A stretch of DNA of 64,000 bases from Microbacterium sp. APC 3901 (lineage in GTDB: Bacteria > Actinomycetota > Actinomycetes > Actinomycetales > Microbacteriaceae), in NCBI RefSeq assembly GCF_030407765.1, contig NZ_JASDCU010000007.1:30338-94337 (forward strand). Direction: 5' to 3'. Positions 9,631 to 17,077 of the stretch are shown one piece after another; positions within the stretch are counted from its first letter, which is position 1, and every line of letters begins with the position of its first letter. The translations under genes were made by a program, and so were the position numbers. Under the pieces are notes generated by a model, which did not search any database, had not been told where the DNA came from, and saw only the letters and a list, made by a program, of their open reading frames with translations.

Positions 9631-9660
9631 ACGAACGGCGCCGACGACGCGACGAACGGA
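9631..9660 (-). promoter_or_regulatory. Putative LytTR direct-repeat binding sites upstream of cstA
   Basis: On the minus strand TCCGTTCGT (9652-9660) and GCCGTTCGT (9631-9639) are direct repeats spaced 21 bp start to start, within larger 11-bp repeats CCGTTCGTCGC. The published AlgR/AgrA/LytR family consensus is [TA][AC][CA]GTTN[AG][TG]; the first site matches all nine positions and the second eight. They lie about 55-85 bp upstream of the predicted cstA transcription start, a normal place for an activator. Binding by the regulator encoded at 5046-5765 is inferred. Confidence 0.65.
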
Positions 9661-9717
9661 TGCCGAGGCAGCGGTTTTGCACGGTCGACGACCGCATCCG
9701 ATCCGCCTGTGCGCAAG

Positions 9718-9723
9718 TAGGCT
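9718..9723 (+). promoter_or_regulatory. Leaderless -10 box of the YkoE-like gene
   Basis: TAGGCT ends 6 nt before the GTG start at 9730. The nearby GGAGG is only 1 nt from the GTG, too close to serve as a ribosome site, which also argues for leaderless initiation. Confidence 0.65.
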
Positions 9724-9729
9724 GGAGGC

Positions 9730-10272
9730 GTGGCATCCTCCCCCGTCCTGACCACTCGCGTGCTGCTCGTGTGTGCCGCGATCGGCGTCGCCACAGGCAT
9801 CCTCGGAGGGATCGCCGGCCTCATCACGCCGGTCGTCATCGCCGCAGCCCCGTACCTCTACGGACTCGTCCTCGGCTCGCACGTGCTTCCCGGCATCATC
9901 GCCCAGGAGGTGCTGCGCCGCCCGTTCGTGGCCCTCGTCACGCACGTGTTCGCCGCTCTCATCTCGAGCGCGTTCAACCCGGCCTGGACCCTGCGCTTCA
10001 TCGGCACCGCGCTGCTCTTCGGCGCGATCCAGGAGGGCATCGCCGCGCTCACCCGCTATCGCTCGTGGGGCCCATGGCGCTTCTTCATCTCGGCCGGCGT
10101 GATCGGGGTGATCGTCGCAGTCGTGGTGTTCTTCGCCGTCGACCTCGGAACCTTCGCGCCGTGGCTGCAGATCTCCTACCTCGTGATCGCGGTGCTCGGT
10201 CCGATCGCGTGGACGGCAGCCGGACTCGCGATCGGTGCGTCGCTGAGCCGCGCGGGCGTCGCACGGCGCTGA
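9730..10272 (+). CDS. ECF transporter S component, YkoE-like
   Basis: 180-residue membrane protein with about five to six hydrophobic segments, resembling Bacillus YkoE, the substrate-capture subunit of the YkoEDC ECF importer. Next to it are a fused double ATPase and a T component, the exact YkoEDC gene order. YkoE of Bacillus takes up hydroxymethylpyrimidine/thiamine, but here there is no thiamine riboswitch and the operon carries a siderophore-interacting protein and an iron box, so another substrate (iron chelate or haem) is possible. GTG start at 9730 set by a leaderless promoter. It is homologous to the second S component at 13825-14511 (shared LRRP and TRYRSWGPW / LWRYWGTW motifs). Confidence 0.82.
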   Translation: MASSPVLTTRVLLVCAAIGVATGILGGIAGLITPVVIAAAPYLYGLVLGSHVLPGIIAQEVLRRPFVALVTHVFAALISSAFNPAWTLRFIGTALLFGAIQEGIAALTRYRSWGPWRFFISAGVIGVIVAVVVFFAVDLGTFAPWLQISYLVIAVLGPIAWTAAGLAIGASLSRAGVARR

Positions 10273-10307
10273 TCCACCGCATCCCGGCTTTTCCGACGCG
10301 TGGTGAT

Positions 10308-10326
10308 TCAGGTAAGGCTCAGCTAA
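10308..10326 (+). promoter_or_regulatory. Putative DtxR/IdeR iron box
   Basis: TCAGGTAAGGCTCAGCTAA matches the 19-bp DtxR/IdeR consensus TTAGGTTAGGCTAACCTAA at 15 positions. It lies in the 93-nt gap between the YkoE-like gene and the double ATPase, beside A/T-rich TAAGTT (10324-10329) that could serve as a -10. A regulator bound here under iron repletion would shut off ATPase, T component, flavoprotein and second S component. The site was scored by eye. Confidence 0.6.
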
Positions 10327-10365
10327 GTTAGAACGGTACCGATCCGCCGAAACCGGGGTTATGCC

Positions 10366-12126
10366 GTGCGCTCATCCGCGCCCCTTCTCAGCGTGCGTGG
10401 CCTCTCGATCACCCACGCCGATGCGGTGCACCCCTCCCCCCACGACGTGTCCTTCGACATCGGATCCGGCGAGGTCGTGCTGCTCCTCGGCCCCTCGGGT
10501 TCGGGCAAGTCGACGCTCACGCTCGCGCTCAACGGACTCATCCCGCACGCCGTTCCGGCCAGCATGACGGGGTCGGTCGACGCCGGCGGCGTCAGCACGG
10601 CTGATGCCGACACCGCGTCGCTGAGCACCCACGTCGCGATGGTCTTCCAAGACCCGGACGCGCAGATCGTCACCGGCACCGTCTACGACGAGGTCGCGTT
10701 CGGCCCCGAGAACCTGCTGCTCCCGCTCGACGAAGTGCACGCCAGGACGGCGGATGCGCTCGGTCGCGTCGGTCTCTGGGAGCGCCGAGACGAGAACCCC
10801 GACCGACTGTCGGGCGGCGGGCGGCAGCGCCTCGCGATCGCATGCGCACTGGCCATGGGATCGCCTCTGATCGTGCTCGACGAGCCGACTGCGAACCTCG
10901 ACCCGCAGGGCATCGACGATGTCTACGCCGCACTGACCGATGTGATCGCGGCCGGCGATCGGGCGATCCTCCTCGTCGAGCACAACCTCGACGCGGCGAT
11001 GGGCTTCGTCACCCGCACGATCGTGCTCGACCGCTCGGGTCGCGTGGCATTCGACGGACCGGCGGGCGAGATCATCCGCTCGCACGCGGCCGAGCTCCTG
11101 GCGATGGGCGTCTGGCTCCCCGGAGCGACTCTGGCGGCGCTGCGCATGCAGGACGCCGGCATGCACTTCGACGAGCTGCCGCTGACGCCCGCCGAACTCG
11201 CCGGCGCGCTGACCGCGGTCAGCGCCCCTGCCACGTCTCCGGCATCCACGGCTCCCTCCACGTCCCGTCTGCAGGACCAGAACACGGATGCAGGATCAGA
11301 AACCGCTGTCTCACCCGGCATCCGTGCTTCCGCCCTGCAGACGGACGACCCCTCTCGACCGATGACCGCCCCGATCATCAGCGCTCGCCGCCTCACGGTG
11401 CGCCGTCACCGCACCGAGATCCTGCACGACATCGATCTCGACATCGAGCCGGGAACCCTCACGGCGATCATCGGCGCCAACGGCGCGGGCAAGACCACCC
11501 TGCTGCAGTCGCTCGCCGGAGTGGTGCCGCCGCCGAAGCGGCAGGTGACGGTCGACGGCATGGATCCGGGAGCGGCGTCGCCACGTGAGCTCGCGAGCCG
11601 CATCGGGTTCGTGTTCCAGAACCCCGAGCATCAGTTCATCGCGCACACGGTGTTCGACGAACTGGCGCACGGGCTTCGGCTGCGGCACACTCCGGATGCC
11701 GAGACGCGCGAGCGCGTCGACGCCATGCTCTCCCGCTTCGGACTCGAAGCCAAAGCCGAGGTGCACCCGTTCCTGTTGTCGGGCGGAGAGAAGCGCCGCC
11801 TCTCGGTCGGCACAGCTCTGATCACCCGTCCGCAGGTGCTCGCGCTCGATGAGCCGACCTTCGGCCAGGATCGCGCGCGGGCCTCCGAACTCCTCGCCCT
11901 GCTCCGCGATCTGCGCGCCGAGGGAACGACGATCGTCATCGTGACCCATGACCTCCAGCTCGTCGCCGCACACACGTCGCACACCGTGATCCTCAAGGAC
12001 GGTCGAGTGCACGCCGCCGACCGCACAGACGCGCTCTTCCGAGACGAGGCTCCGTTCATCGAGGCCGGGCTCCGGCTCCCGGCGCTGCAGCGCGTGCTGG
12101 CCGACGCAGGGCAGGCGATCGCATGA
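10366..12126 (+). CDS. ECF transporter fused A1-A2 ATPase, YkoD-like
   Basis: 586-residue cytoplasmic protein with two complete ABC ATPase domains joined by an Ala/Ser/Thr-rich linker (about 270-335). Domain 1: Walker A GPSGSGKST (42-50), signature LSGGGRQ (147-153), Walker B IVLDEPT. Domain 2: Walker A GANGAGKTT (about 375-383), signature LSGGEKR, Walker B LALDEPT. Fusion of both ATPases in one chain is the YkoD arrangement. GTG at 10366 is the best start; an ATG at 10361 is out of frame. Its stop overlaps the T component start by 4 nt. It powers the importer formed with the T component and one of the two S components. Confidence 0.9.
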   Translation: MRSSAPLLSVRGLSITHADAVHPSPHDVSFDIGSGEVVLLLGPSGSGKSTLTLALNGLIPHAVPASMTGSVDAGGVSTADADTASLSTHVAMVFQDPDAQIVTGTVYDEVAFGPENLLLPLDEVHARTADALGRVGLWERRDENPDRLSGGGRQRLAIACALAMGSPLIVLDEPTANLDPQGIDDVYAALTDVIAAGDRAILLVEHNLDAAMGFVTRTIVLDRSGRVAFDGPAGEIIRSHAAELLAMGVWLPGATLAALRMQDAGMHFDELPLTPAELAGALTAVSAPATSPASTAPSTSRLQDQNTDAGSETAVSPGIRASALQTDDPSRPMTAPIISARRLTVRRHRTEILHDIDLDIEPGTLTAIIGANGAGKTTLLQSLAGVVPPPKRQVTVDGMDPGAASPRELASRIGFVFQNPEHQFIAHTVFDELAHGLRLRHTPDAETRERVDAMLSRFGLEAKAEVHPFLLSGGEKRRLSVGTALITRPQVLALDEPTFGQDRARASELLALLRDLRAEGTTIVIVTHDLQLVAAHTSHTVILKDGRVHAADRTDALFRDEAPFIEAGLRLPALQRVLADAGQAIA

Positions 12127-12941
12127 GCGCGCCCGCCTTCGACCCGTACGCCGCCGTCTCGGCATCCTCGCGGCGCCAGTTCCTCTATGCGCTCAACCCG
12201 CTAGCGAAGGTCGCCGGGGTCGCCCCGGCGATGCTGCTGTTGATCTTCGTGCGCGACCTCGCCACGCCCGCCGCCTTTCTGGTGCTCTCTCTCGCGCTGA
12301 TCGTCGCGGGATCGCGCGTGACCTGGCGCACGGCCGCGCTGCTGTTCATCGCGCTTCCCGTCGGCATGCTCGCGATCGGAGTCGGGTTCTCGCTGTGGGT
12401 CGATGCGTCTCTGGTCGACGACACCCGTGCCGCGCTGCAGATCAGCGGGTGGACGCTGTATGCGGGCGCGCTCGAGATCGGCTTCGCCACGGCTCTCCGC
12501 CTCGGCTCGATCGTCGCCCTGGCGCTCATCGGCGGCCTGACGACCACCGGCCCCGACCTCGTGCGCGCCAGCGTGCAGCAGCTGCGTGTGCCCTACCGGA
12601 TCGGCCACACGGCCCTCGCCGCCTTCCGCTTCGTGCCTCGCTTCGGCCACGAGCTCTCGGTGATCCGCGCCGCGCACCGGGTGCGCGGCCATCACGGCGG
12701 CAGCGGACCGTTCGCGCGCATCGCCCGAGGCTGGGGTTACATCGTGCCCCTGCTCGCCGGAGCGATCCGCCACGCCGAACGCGTCGCTCTCGCCATGGAC
12801 TCCCGCGCCTTCGGCGCCCACCCGACGCGCACCGAGCGCCACCTGGTGCCGTTCCGCACCCGCGACACCGTCTTCATCCTCGCCTCGATCGCCGCATCCG
12901 CCGCGATCTTCGTGCTCTTCTTCCCCTGGCAGCTGCCCTGA
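12123..12941 (+). CDS. ECF transporter T component, EcfT/YkoC-like
   Basis: 272-residue membrane protein of the CbiQ/EcfT family. It has five hydrophobic segments and the conserved Arg-containing coupling helices that contact the ATPases (PRFGHELSVIRAAHRVRG and ERVALAMDSRAFG, the second being the usual MxxRGF-like motif). The ATG at 12123 overlaps the ATPase stop (ATGA), supporting stoichiometric synthesis. Forms the scaffold on which an S component toppling cycle takes place. Confidence 0.88.
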   Translation: MSAPAFDPYAAVSASSRRQFLYALNPLAKVAGVAPAMLLLIFVRDLATPAAFLVLSLALIVAGSRVTWRTAALLFIALPVGMLAIGVGFSLWVDASLVDDTRAALQISGWTLYAGALEIGFATALRLGSIVALALIGGLTTTGPDLVRASVQQLRVPYRIGHTALAAFRFVPRFGHELSVIRAAHRVRGHHGGSGPFARIARGWGYIVPLLAGAIRHAERVALAMDSRAFGAHPTRTERHLVPFRTRDTVFILASIAASAAIFVLFFPWQLP

Positions 12942-12952
12942 AAGGCGCCCGC

Positions 12953-13828
12953 ATGGCATACAGCAAACTCGTCAAGCCCGAGTCAGCCGAACTCATCCAT
13001 CTCAGCGTTCTGCGCACCGAGCGCCTCTCCGAGCACTGGATGAGGGTCACCCTCGGGGGAGGCGAGATCGAGAAGTTCCGTCCGATGGGCTTCGACCAGT
13101 GGTTCCGCCTGTTCCTGCCGATCGGCGGCGACGCCGGCCTCGACCGCGTGCCCGCGAAGGCGAACAGGATGTTCGGGTATCTCAAGTTCCTGCGCATCCC
13201 CGACGGCGAGCGCCCCGTCATGCGCAACTACAGCGTGCGCGCGTATCGCCCGGCGACCGATGAGTCGGACGCCGAGATCGACGTCGATTTCGTGCTGCAC
13301 GGGTCGGCGGCCGACGGCACTGCCGGCCCCGCGTCGCGATGGGCGGAGACCTGCGCTCCCGGTGAGCACGTGCTGATCATCGACGAGGGGCTGACGTTCA
13401 ACCCGCAGCGCGGCACGGATCGCGTCGTGCTGGTGGGCGATGAGACGGCGCTGCCCGCGATCGCCTCGATCTGCGCCTCGCTGCCTGCGCACGCCACGGG
13501 CACGGCGATCATCGAGGTGCCGTCCGAGGAGGATGCGCTGGAGTTCGCACATCCGTCCGGTGTGGACATCGTCTGGCTCGTGCGTCCGCACGAGTTCGAT
13601 CCGGGGTCGTTCGCCCTCGCTCGCCTGCGAGAGCTCACGCTGCCCGACGCGCCGTTCCACGCCTATGCGGCGGGCGAGCAGTCGCTCGCCTCCGGCGCAC
13701 GCAAGCAGCTCGTCGGTGAGCACGGCGTCGACAAGAACAACGTCAGCTTCTGCGGGTACTGGAAGATCGGCGCGGCTTCGCCCACCTCGAAGGCAGCTCG
13801 CGACGCAGCAGCGGAGCCCCTCTCGTGA
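12953..13828 (+). CDS. Siderophore-interacting FAD-binding protein (SIP/ViuB family)
   Basis: 291-residue cytoplasmic flavoprotein. The N-terminal FAD-binding barrel (about 20-140) contains the MRNYSVRAYRP motif (flavin-binding RxYS), and the C-terminal half is an SIP domain (about 145-270) with LVGDETALPAI, a nucleotide-binding turn. Members use NAD(P)H to reduce ferric-siderophore and free iron in the cytoplasm. The gene starts 11 nt after the T component and its stop overlaps the second S component (GTGA), so it is firmly inside the ECF operon. Its presence, with the upstream iron box, is the main reason to think this ECF importer handles iron complexes. Confidence 0.9.
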   Translation: MAYSKLVKPESAELIHLSVLRTERLSEHWMRVTLGGGEIEKFRPMGFDQWFRLFLPIGGDAGLDRVPAKANRMFGYLKFLRIPDGERPVMRNYSVRAYRPATDESDAEIDVDFVLHGSAADGTAGPASRWAETCAPGEHVLIIDEGLTFNPQRGTDRVVLVGDETALPAIASICASLPAHATGTAIIEVPSEEDALEFAHPSGVDIVWLVRPHEFDPGSFALARLRELTLPDAPFHAYAAGEQSLASGARKQLVGEHGVDKNNVSFCGYWKIGAASPTSKAARDAAAEPLS

Positions 13829-14511
13829 GCGGCGCGGATGCGGTGGAGCCGAACGCGGGTCAGGGGGCCGATGCGGGGCCAGAAACGCACCGCTCCCCCG
13901 ATGCAGGGCCGGAAACGCACCGGAGATCGGCCGCAGAGGTGCGGAATCGACCCCGCAACGCGCGCGAACGTCGCTTCCGGTTCCCGACGGCGATCCTCCT
14001 GACGTGCGCGGCCCTGGGCGTCGCCGGTGGGGCGCTGCTGGCCCCGGCGAACTGGCTCTCGACGATCCTCTTCCCCGGCCTTCCGTTCGTCAGCGTCGGG
14101 CTGGCCGGGCTGTGGCTGCTTCCCTCGGTGATCGCCCTCCGCCTGCTGCGCCGCCCCCTCGTCGGCCTGCTGGTGGGCCTCCTCGCCGGGCTCGTCATCG
14201 TGCCGTTCTCGGGATACGGCTTCAGCAGCGTGGCCACCAATCTCTGGTGGGCGGCGTTCACCGAGCTGCCCTTCCTCTTCGTGCTGTGGCGCTACTGGGG
14301 AACCTGGCTCCACTACCTCGGCGCGGCGATCGTCGGCATCGTCTACCCGCTGCTCGCGTGGGCATCGTTCAACCTCGGCAGCTTCGAGCTCTCCCTGCAG
14401 ATCACGTTCTTCGCTGTGACCCTCGCCAGCTGCCTCGGGGCCACCGCACTCGGCATCCTGATCGCCGACAGACTGCGACGGGCCGGCGTGGGGGCGCGCC
14501 TGCCGCGCTGA
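13825..14511 (+). CDS. Second ECF S component homologue with repeat-encoded N-terminus
   Basis: 228-residue protein homologous to the YkoE-like gene at 9730, with about six hydrophobic segments from residue 52 on. GTG at 13825 overlaps the flavoprotein stop by 4 nt. The first ~50 residues are polar and include two copies of DAGPETHRSP-like decapeptides encoded by two 30-bp repeats (13870-13929) that also occur in the intergenic array at 35936-36111. A GTG at 13939 would start the protein after the repeats, so the N-terminal extension may not be translated. Two S components could let one ATPase/T module import two related ligands. Confidence 0.75.
   Translation: MSGADAVEPNAGQGADAGPETHRSPDAGPETHRRSAAEVRNRPRNARERRFRFPTAILLTCAALGVAGGALLAPANWLSTILFPGLPFVSVGLAGLWLLPSVIALRLLRRPLVGLLVGLLAGLVIVPFSGYGFSSVATNLWWAAFTELPFLFVLWRYWGTWLHYLGAAIVGIVYPLLAWASFNLGSFELSLQITFFAVTLASCLGATALGILIADRLRRAGVGARLPR
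13870..13957. repeat. 30-bp tandem repeat pair plus inverted half copy (family A)
   Basis: Two 30-bp units start at 13870 and 13900 with the shared core GGGCCRGAAACGCACC, followed by an inverted 20-bp relative at 13938-13957. The inverted copy matches the reverse complement of the unit at 35936 in 18 of 20 positions. The block lies at the 5' end of a predicted coding sequence and keeps its frame because each unit is 30 bp. Confidence 0.75.
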
Positions 14512-14682
14512 CGTCGCTCGGCTCGACTCCGTCCGGCGTCTCTCGTCCGGGCACAGCTTCGGATGCCGACGTGCGGCGCGCCGTGCGCCGGCATCCGGCT
14601 CCAGCGGGTCGCGCCTGCCGTCCGAATCCGTGCCCGGGCCACGGGGATGGGTTCGACACCGAACCTCACGCCCGCCCACACG

Positions 14683-14718
14683 CGAAGGGCCCCGGATGCC
14701 GGCATCCGGGGCCCTTCG
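14683..14718. terminator. Perfect 36-bp palindrome, bidirectional terminator
   Basis: CGAAGGGCCCCGGATGCC followed immediately by its exact reverse complement. It sits between convergent genes (S component and acyl-CoA dehydrogenase). No U-tract, as is common in high-GC actinobacteria. Confidence 0.75.
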
Positions 14719-14732
14719 GATCCAGCGATGCG

Positions 14733-15896
14733 TCAGCGCTTGCCGACGATCTGACGACCGACGAGGTCGCGCATGATCTCGTTCGTGCCGCCGTAGATGC
14801 GGTGCACACGGGCATCCGTGAACGCCCGGGCGATGGGGTACTCCATGATGTAGCCGTAGCCTCCGTGCAGCTGCACACCCATGTCGAGCACCTCCCACTC
14901 GCGCTCGGTCGCCCAGAACTTGACCTTCGCGGCGTCCTCGGCGGTGAGCGTGCTGTTCTTGTAGGCGAGCAGCGCGCGATCGATGTAGGCCCACATCGCG
15001 TCCGTGGTCGCCGACATGTCGGCGAGCCGGAAGCGTGTGTTCTGGAAGTCGGCGATGCGCTCGCCGAACGCCTCACGGTCCTTCGTGTAGGCGACGGTCC
15101 AGTCGAGGGCGGCCTGCGCGGCCGCGGCCGCGGCGACGCCGATCGACAGACGCTCGAGCGGCAGGTTCAGCATCAGCTGGATGAAGCCCTGGCCCTCCTT
15201 GCCGCTGATGAGGTTCTCGTCGGGGATGAACACGTCGGTGAAGCTGAGCTCGGCCGTGTCCCAGCCGTGGAAGCCCATCTTGCTGAGCTTCTTGCCCTGG
15301 TCGAAGCCCTCCATGCCCTTCTCGACGAGCAGCAGGCTGAAGGCGTCGGGGCGGTTGCCCTCGCCGGTCTTGACGAAGGTCACGACGACGTCGGCCGTCG
15401 AGCCGGAGGAGATGAACGTCTTGGCGCCGTTGAGGATGTAGCCGCCGTCGACCTTCTTGGCGTTGGTCTTGATGCCGCGCAGGTCAGAGCCGGCGCCGGG
15501 GTCGGTCATGGCGAGCGCGCCCAGCACCTCGCCGGTGGCCATGCGTGGCAGCCACTTCTCCTTCTGCTCCTGAGTGCCCATGTGCACGAGGTACGGAACA
15601 GCCAGATCGTCCTGGATGCCGAAGGCGCCCGCCAGCGAACCCGCGCCGGAGGCGATGACCTCTTCCATCACGATGGTGCGGAATCGGTAGTCCTGCAGCA
15701 TGCCGGCGCCGCCGAACTCCTCGGGCACGGAGAGACCGATCAGGCCCGCCTCGCCGGCCGCCAACATGGTCGCCCGGTCGATCTCACCCGCGGCGTCCCA
15801 CCGTTCGATGGCCTGGTTGCTCACGTGGCGCTTGACGAAGTCCTTGACGAGGTCGCGGAACGCCTCGTGATCCTCTTCGTAGATGTCGCGTTCCAT
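14733..15896 (-). CDS. Acyl-CoA dehydrogenase
   Basis: 387-residue flavoenzyme of the acyl-CoA dehydrogenase family that oxidises an acyl-CoA to the 2-enoyl-CoA with electron transfer to ETF. The three domains are in order: alpha N-terminal (about 1-120), beta middle with the ALAMTDPGAGSDL FAD-binding signature (about 125-220), and alpha C-terminal (230-387). The C-terminal motif reads IYGGTNEIM, like long-chain enzymes, so the catalytic Glu is not at the MCAD (YEGT) position and should lie in helix G. ATG at 15896 has a GGGAGGA ribosome site. No ETF or hydratase adjoins, so chain-length specificity cannot be read from context. Confidence 0.92.
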   Translation of the reverse strand: MERDIYEEDHEAFRDLVKDFVKRHVSNQAIERWDAAGEIDRATMLAAGEAGLIGLSVPEEFGGAGMLQDYRFRTIVMEEVIASGAGSLAGAFGIQDDLAVPYLVHMGTQEQKEKWLPRMATGEVLGALAMTDPGAGSDLRGIKTNAKKVDGGYILNGAKTFISSGSTADVVVTFVKTGEGNRPDAFSLLLVEKGMEGFDQGKKLSKMGFHGWDTAELSFTDVFIPDENLISGKEGQGFIQLMLNLPLERLSIGVAAAAAAQAALDWTVAYTKDREAFGERIADFQNTRFRLADMSATTDAMWAYIDRALLAYKNSTLTAEDAAKVKFWATEREWEVLDMGVQLHGGYGYIMEYPIARAFTDARVHRIYGGTNEIMRDLVGRQIVGKR

Positions 15897-16058
15897 TGCG
15901 TCCTCCCGAACGTTCGTGCGTCATTGCTCCGGCGATTCTATGCCGGGTCGCCGACACCACGACAGCCTGTTGTGAGAATGCATCCCACAGACCGTGGGAC
16001 TGGGTACCGCGATTGTCGGATGCCGCAATCCGGCGGTTCCGAAGCCGTCGCCCTGCGG

Positions 16059-16994
16059 TCAGTGCGCGTAATCGGGAGCGGCAGGGAGCCCGAAGAACTC
16101 CTCCAGCGTGTGATATCCGCCCTGATGATACGCGGCCGCGAGCTCACGGCCGAGGTACCGCAGATGCCACGGCTCCGGCTTGTACCCGGTGATCCCCGAA
16201 CCCACCTGTTCGTAGCGGACGATGAAGCCGTACTCCCAGGCATTCGCCGCGATCCACTCGCCCTGCACGGTCGCTCCGAACGACTCGATGGCTCCGCACG
16301 ACGAGTCGCAGGCCACGAGGTCGAGCGCGAGCCCGGTCTGGTGCTCACTGTGTCCGGCACGCGCCGATGAGGCGTCCGCCCCCGCCTGGCCGCTGTTGCG
16401 CACATGCGCGGCGTGGGTGGCGACCTGGAGGTCGTACGACCGGTAGCCGTTGTTCGCGCCGATACGCCCCGCCCCCTCGGCGGCAGCGGCGTCGGCCATC
16501 TCTCCGACCCCGGTCGCGACATCCGTCCTGGCCTGCCCGGAGCGAGTCGTCATCTGCACCGGAAGGTCGACGAGCGAAGACGGCGCGAAAGAGATCGGCG
16601 CGAGCGGACGAGCCTTGTTCACGACCACCCAGACATGGGCGGGGTCGTCGAGAGCGATGCAGGGCGCGTTGCCCGCGACGACGGCGGCACGGAAGCTCTC
16701 ACCGCCGCCGAAGCCGGCGATGATCGCCGGATCGTCGGCGACCGCGATCGCCTCGAGCACGCTCGGTTCCGAGCACGGATCGGCTGCCGTGGTCGCGCCG
16801 ACCTCGACCGCCGGCACGTCCTGCACCGCCACCGGCTCCGGCATCGCCATCTCGGCGGGTGCCGATGCGGCGATCGGCGCTCCCGCGATCGACAGCAGGA
16901 TGCCGATCGCTGCGACCGCGAGACCGATGGGCAATGCGGGTCCGCGGATCGGAGAGCGCTGTGCCGCATGCTGAGGCTGCGGCGGGAAGGACAT
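16059..16994 (-). CDS. M15 family (VanY-type) D-alanyl-D-alanine carboxypeptidase
   Basis: 311-residue exported protein with one N-terminal hydrophobic segment (about 20-45, signal or anchor). The C-terminal VanY domain shows the zinc motif SxHxxGxAxD (Ser216, His218, Asp225) and the Glu274/His277 pair in EPWH, so all metal and catalytic residues are present. It should trim the terminal D-Ala of peptidoglycan stem peptides outside the membrane. The region between residues 60 and 150 is Ala/Pro rich with three Cys. ATG at 16994 is preceded by a leaderless GACAAT box. Monocistronic. Confidence 0.9.
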   Translation of the reverse strand: MSFPPQPQHAAQRSPIRGPALPIGLAVAAIGILLSIAGAPIAASAPAEMAMPEPVAVQDVPAVEVGATTAADPCSEPSVLEAIAVADDPAIIAGFGGGESFRAAVVAGNAPCIALDDPAHVWVVVNKARPLAPISFAPSSLVDLPVQMTTRSGQARTDVATGVGEMADAAAAEGAGRIGANNGYRSYDLQVATHAAHVRNSGQAGADASSARAGHSEHQTGLALDLVACDSSCGAIESFGATVQGEWIAANAWEYGFIVRYEQVGSGITGYKPEPWHLRYLGRELAAAYHQGGYHTLEEFFGLPAAPDYAH

Positions 16995-17000
16995 GCTTCC

Positions 17001-17006
17001 ATTGTC
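17001..17006 (-). promoter_or_regulatory. Leaderless -10 box of the M15 carboxypeptidase
   Basis: GACAAT on the minus strand, ending 6 nt before the ATG at 16994. Confidence 0.5.
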
Positions 17007-17050
17007 CCTTAAGTCCCATCGAACAGAATTCCCATCTCGGGTTGACGTTC

Positions 17051-17056
17051 TATAGT
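17051..17056 (+). promoter_or_regulatory. Probable -10 box of the radical SAM gene
   Basis: TATAGT, the most canonical -10 in this gap, 21 nt before the GTG at 17078. The TTGACG just upstream (17042-17047) is only 3 nt away and cannot be its -35. Confidence 0.45.
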
Positions 17057-17077
17057 AATTATGTTCGACTTGATCGC

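Noticed and set aside
9544..9729. Thiamine pyrophosphate riboswitch ahead of the YkoE-like gene
   Set aside because: No THI-box core found, and the promoter appears leaderless.
13825..14511. Cobalt transport subunit (by similarity to CbiQ neighbourhoods)
   Set aside because: No cobalamin genes or riboswitch; protein aligns with the YkoE-like S component instead.
17042..17047. TTGACG as the -35 of the radical SAM gene
   Set aside because: Only 3 nt from the best -10 TATAGT, so spacing is impossible for that pair.
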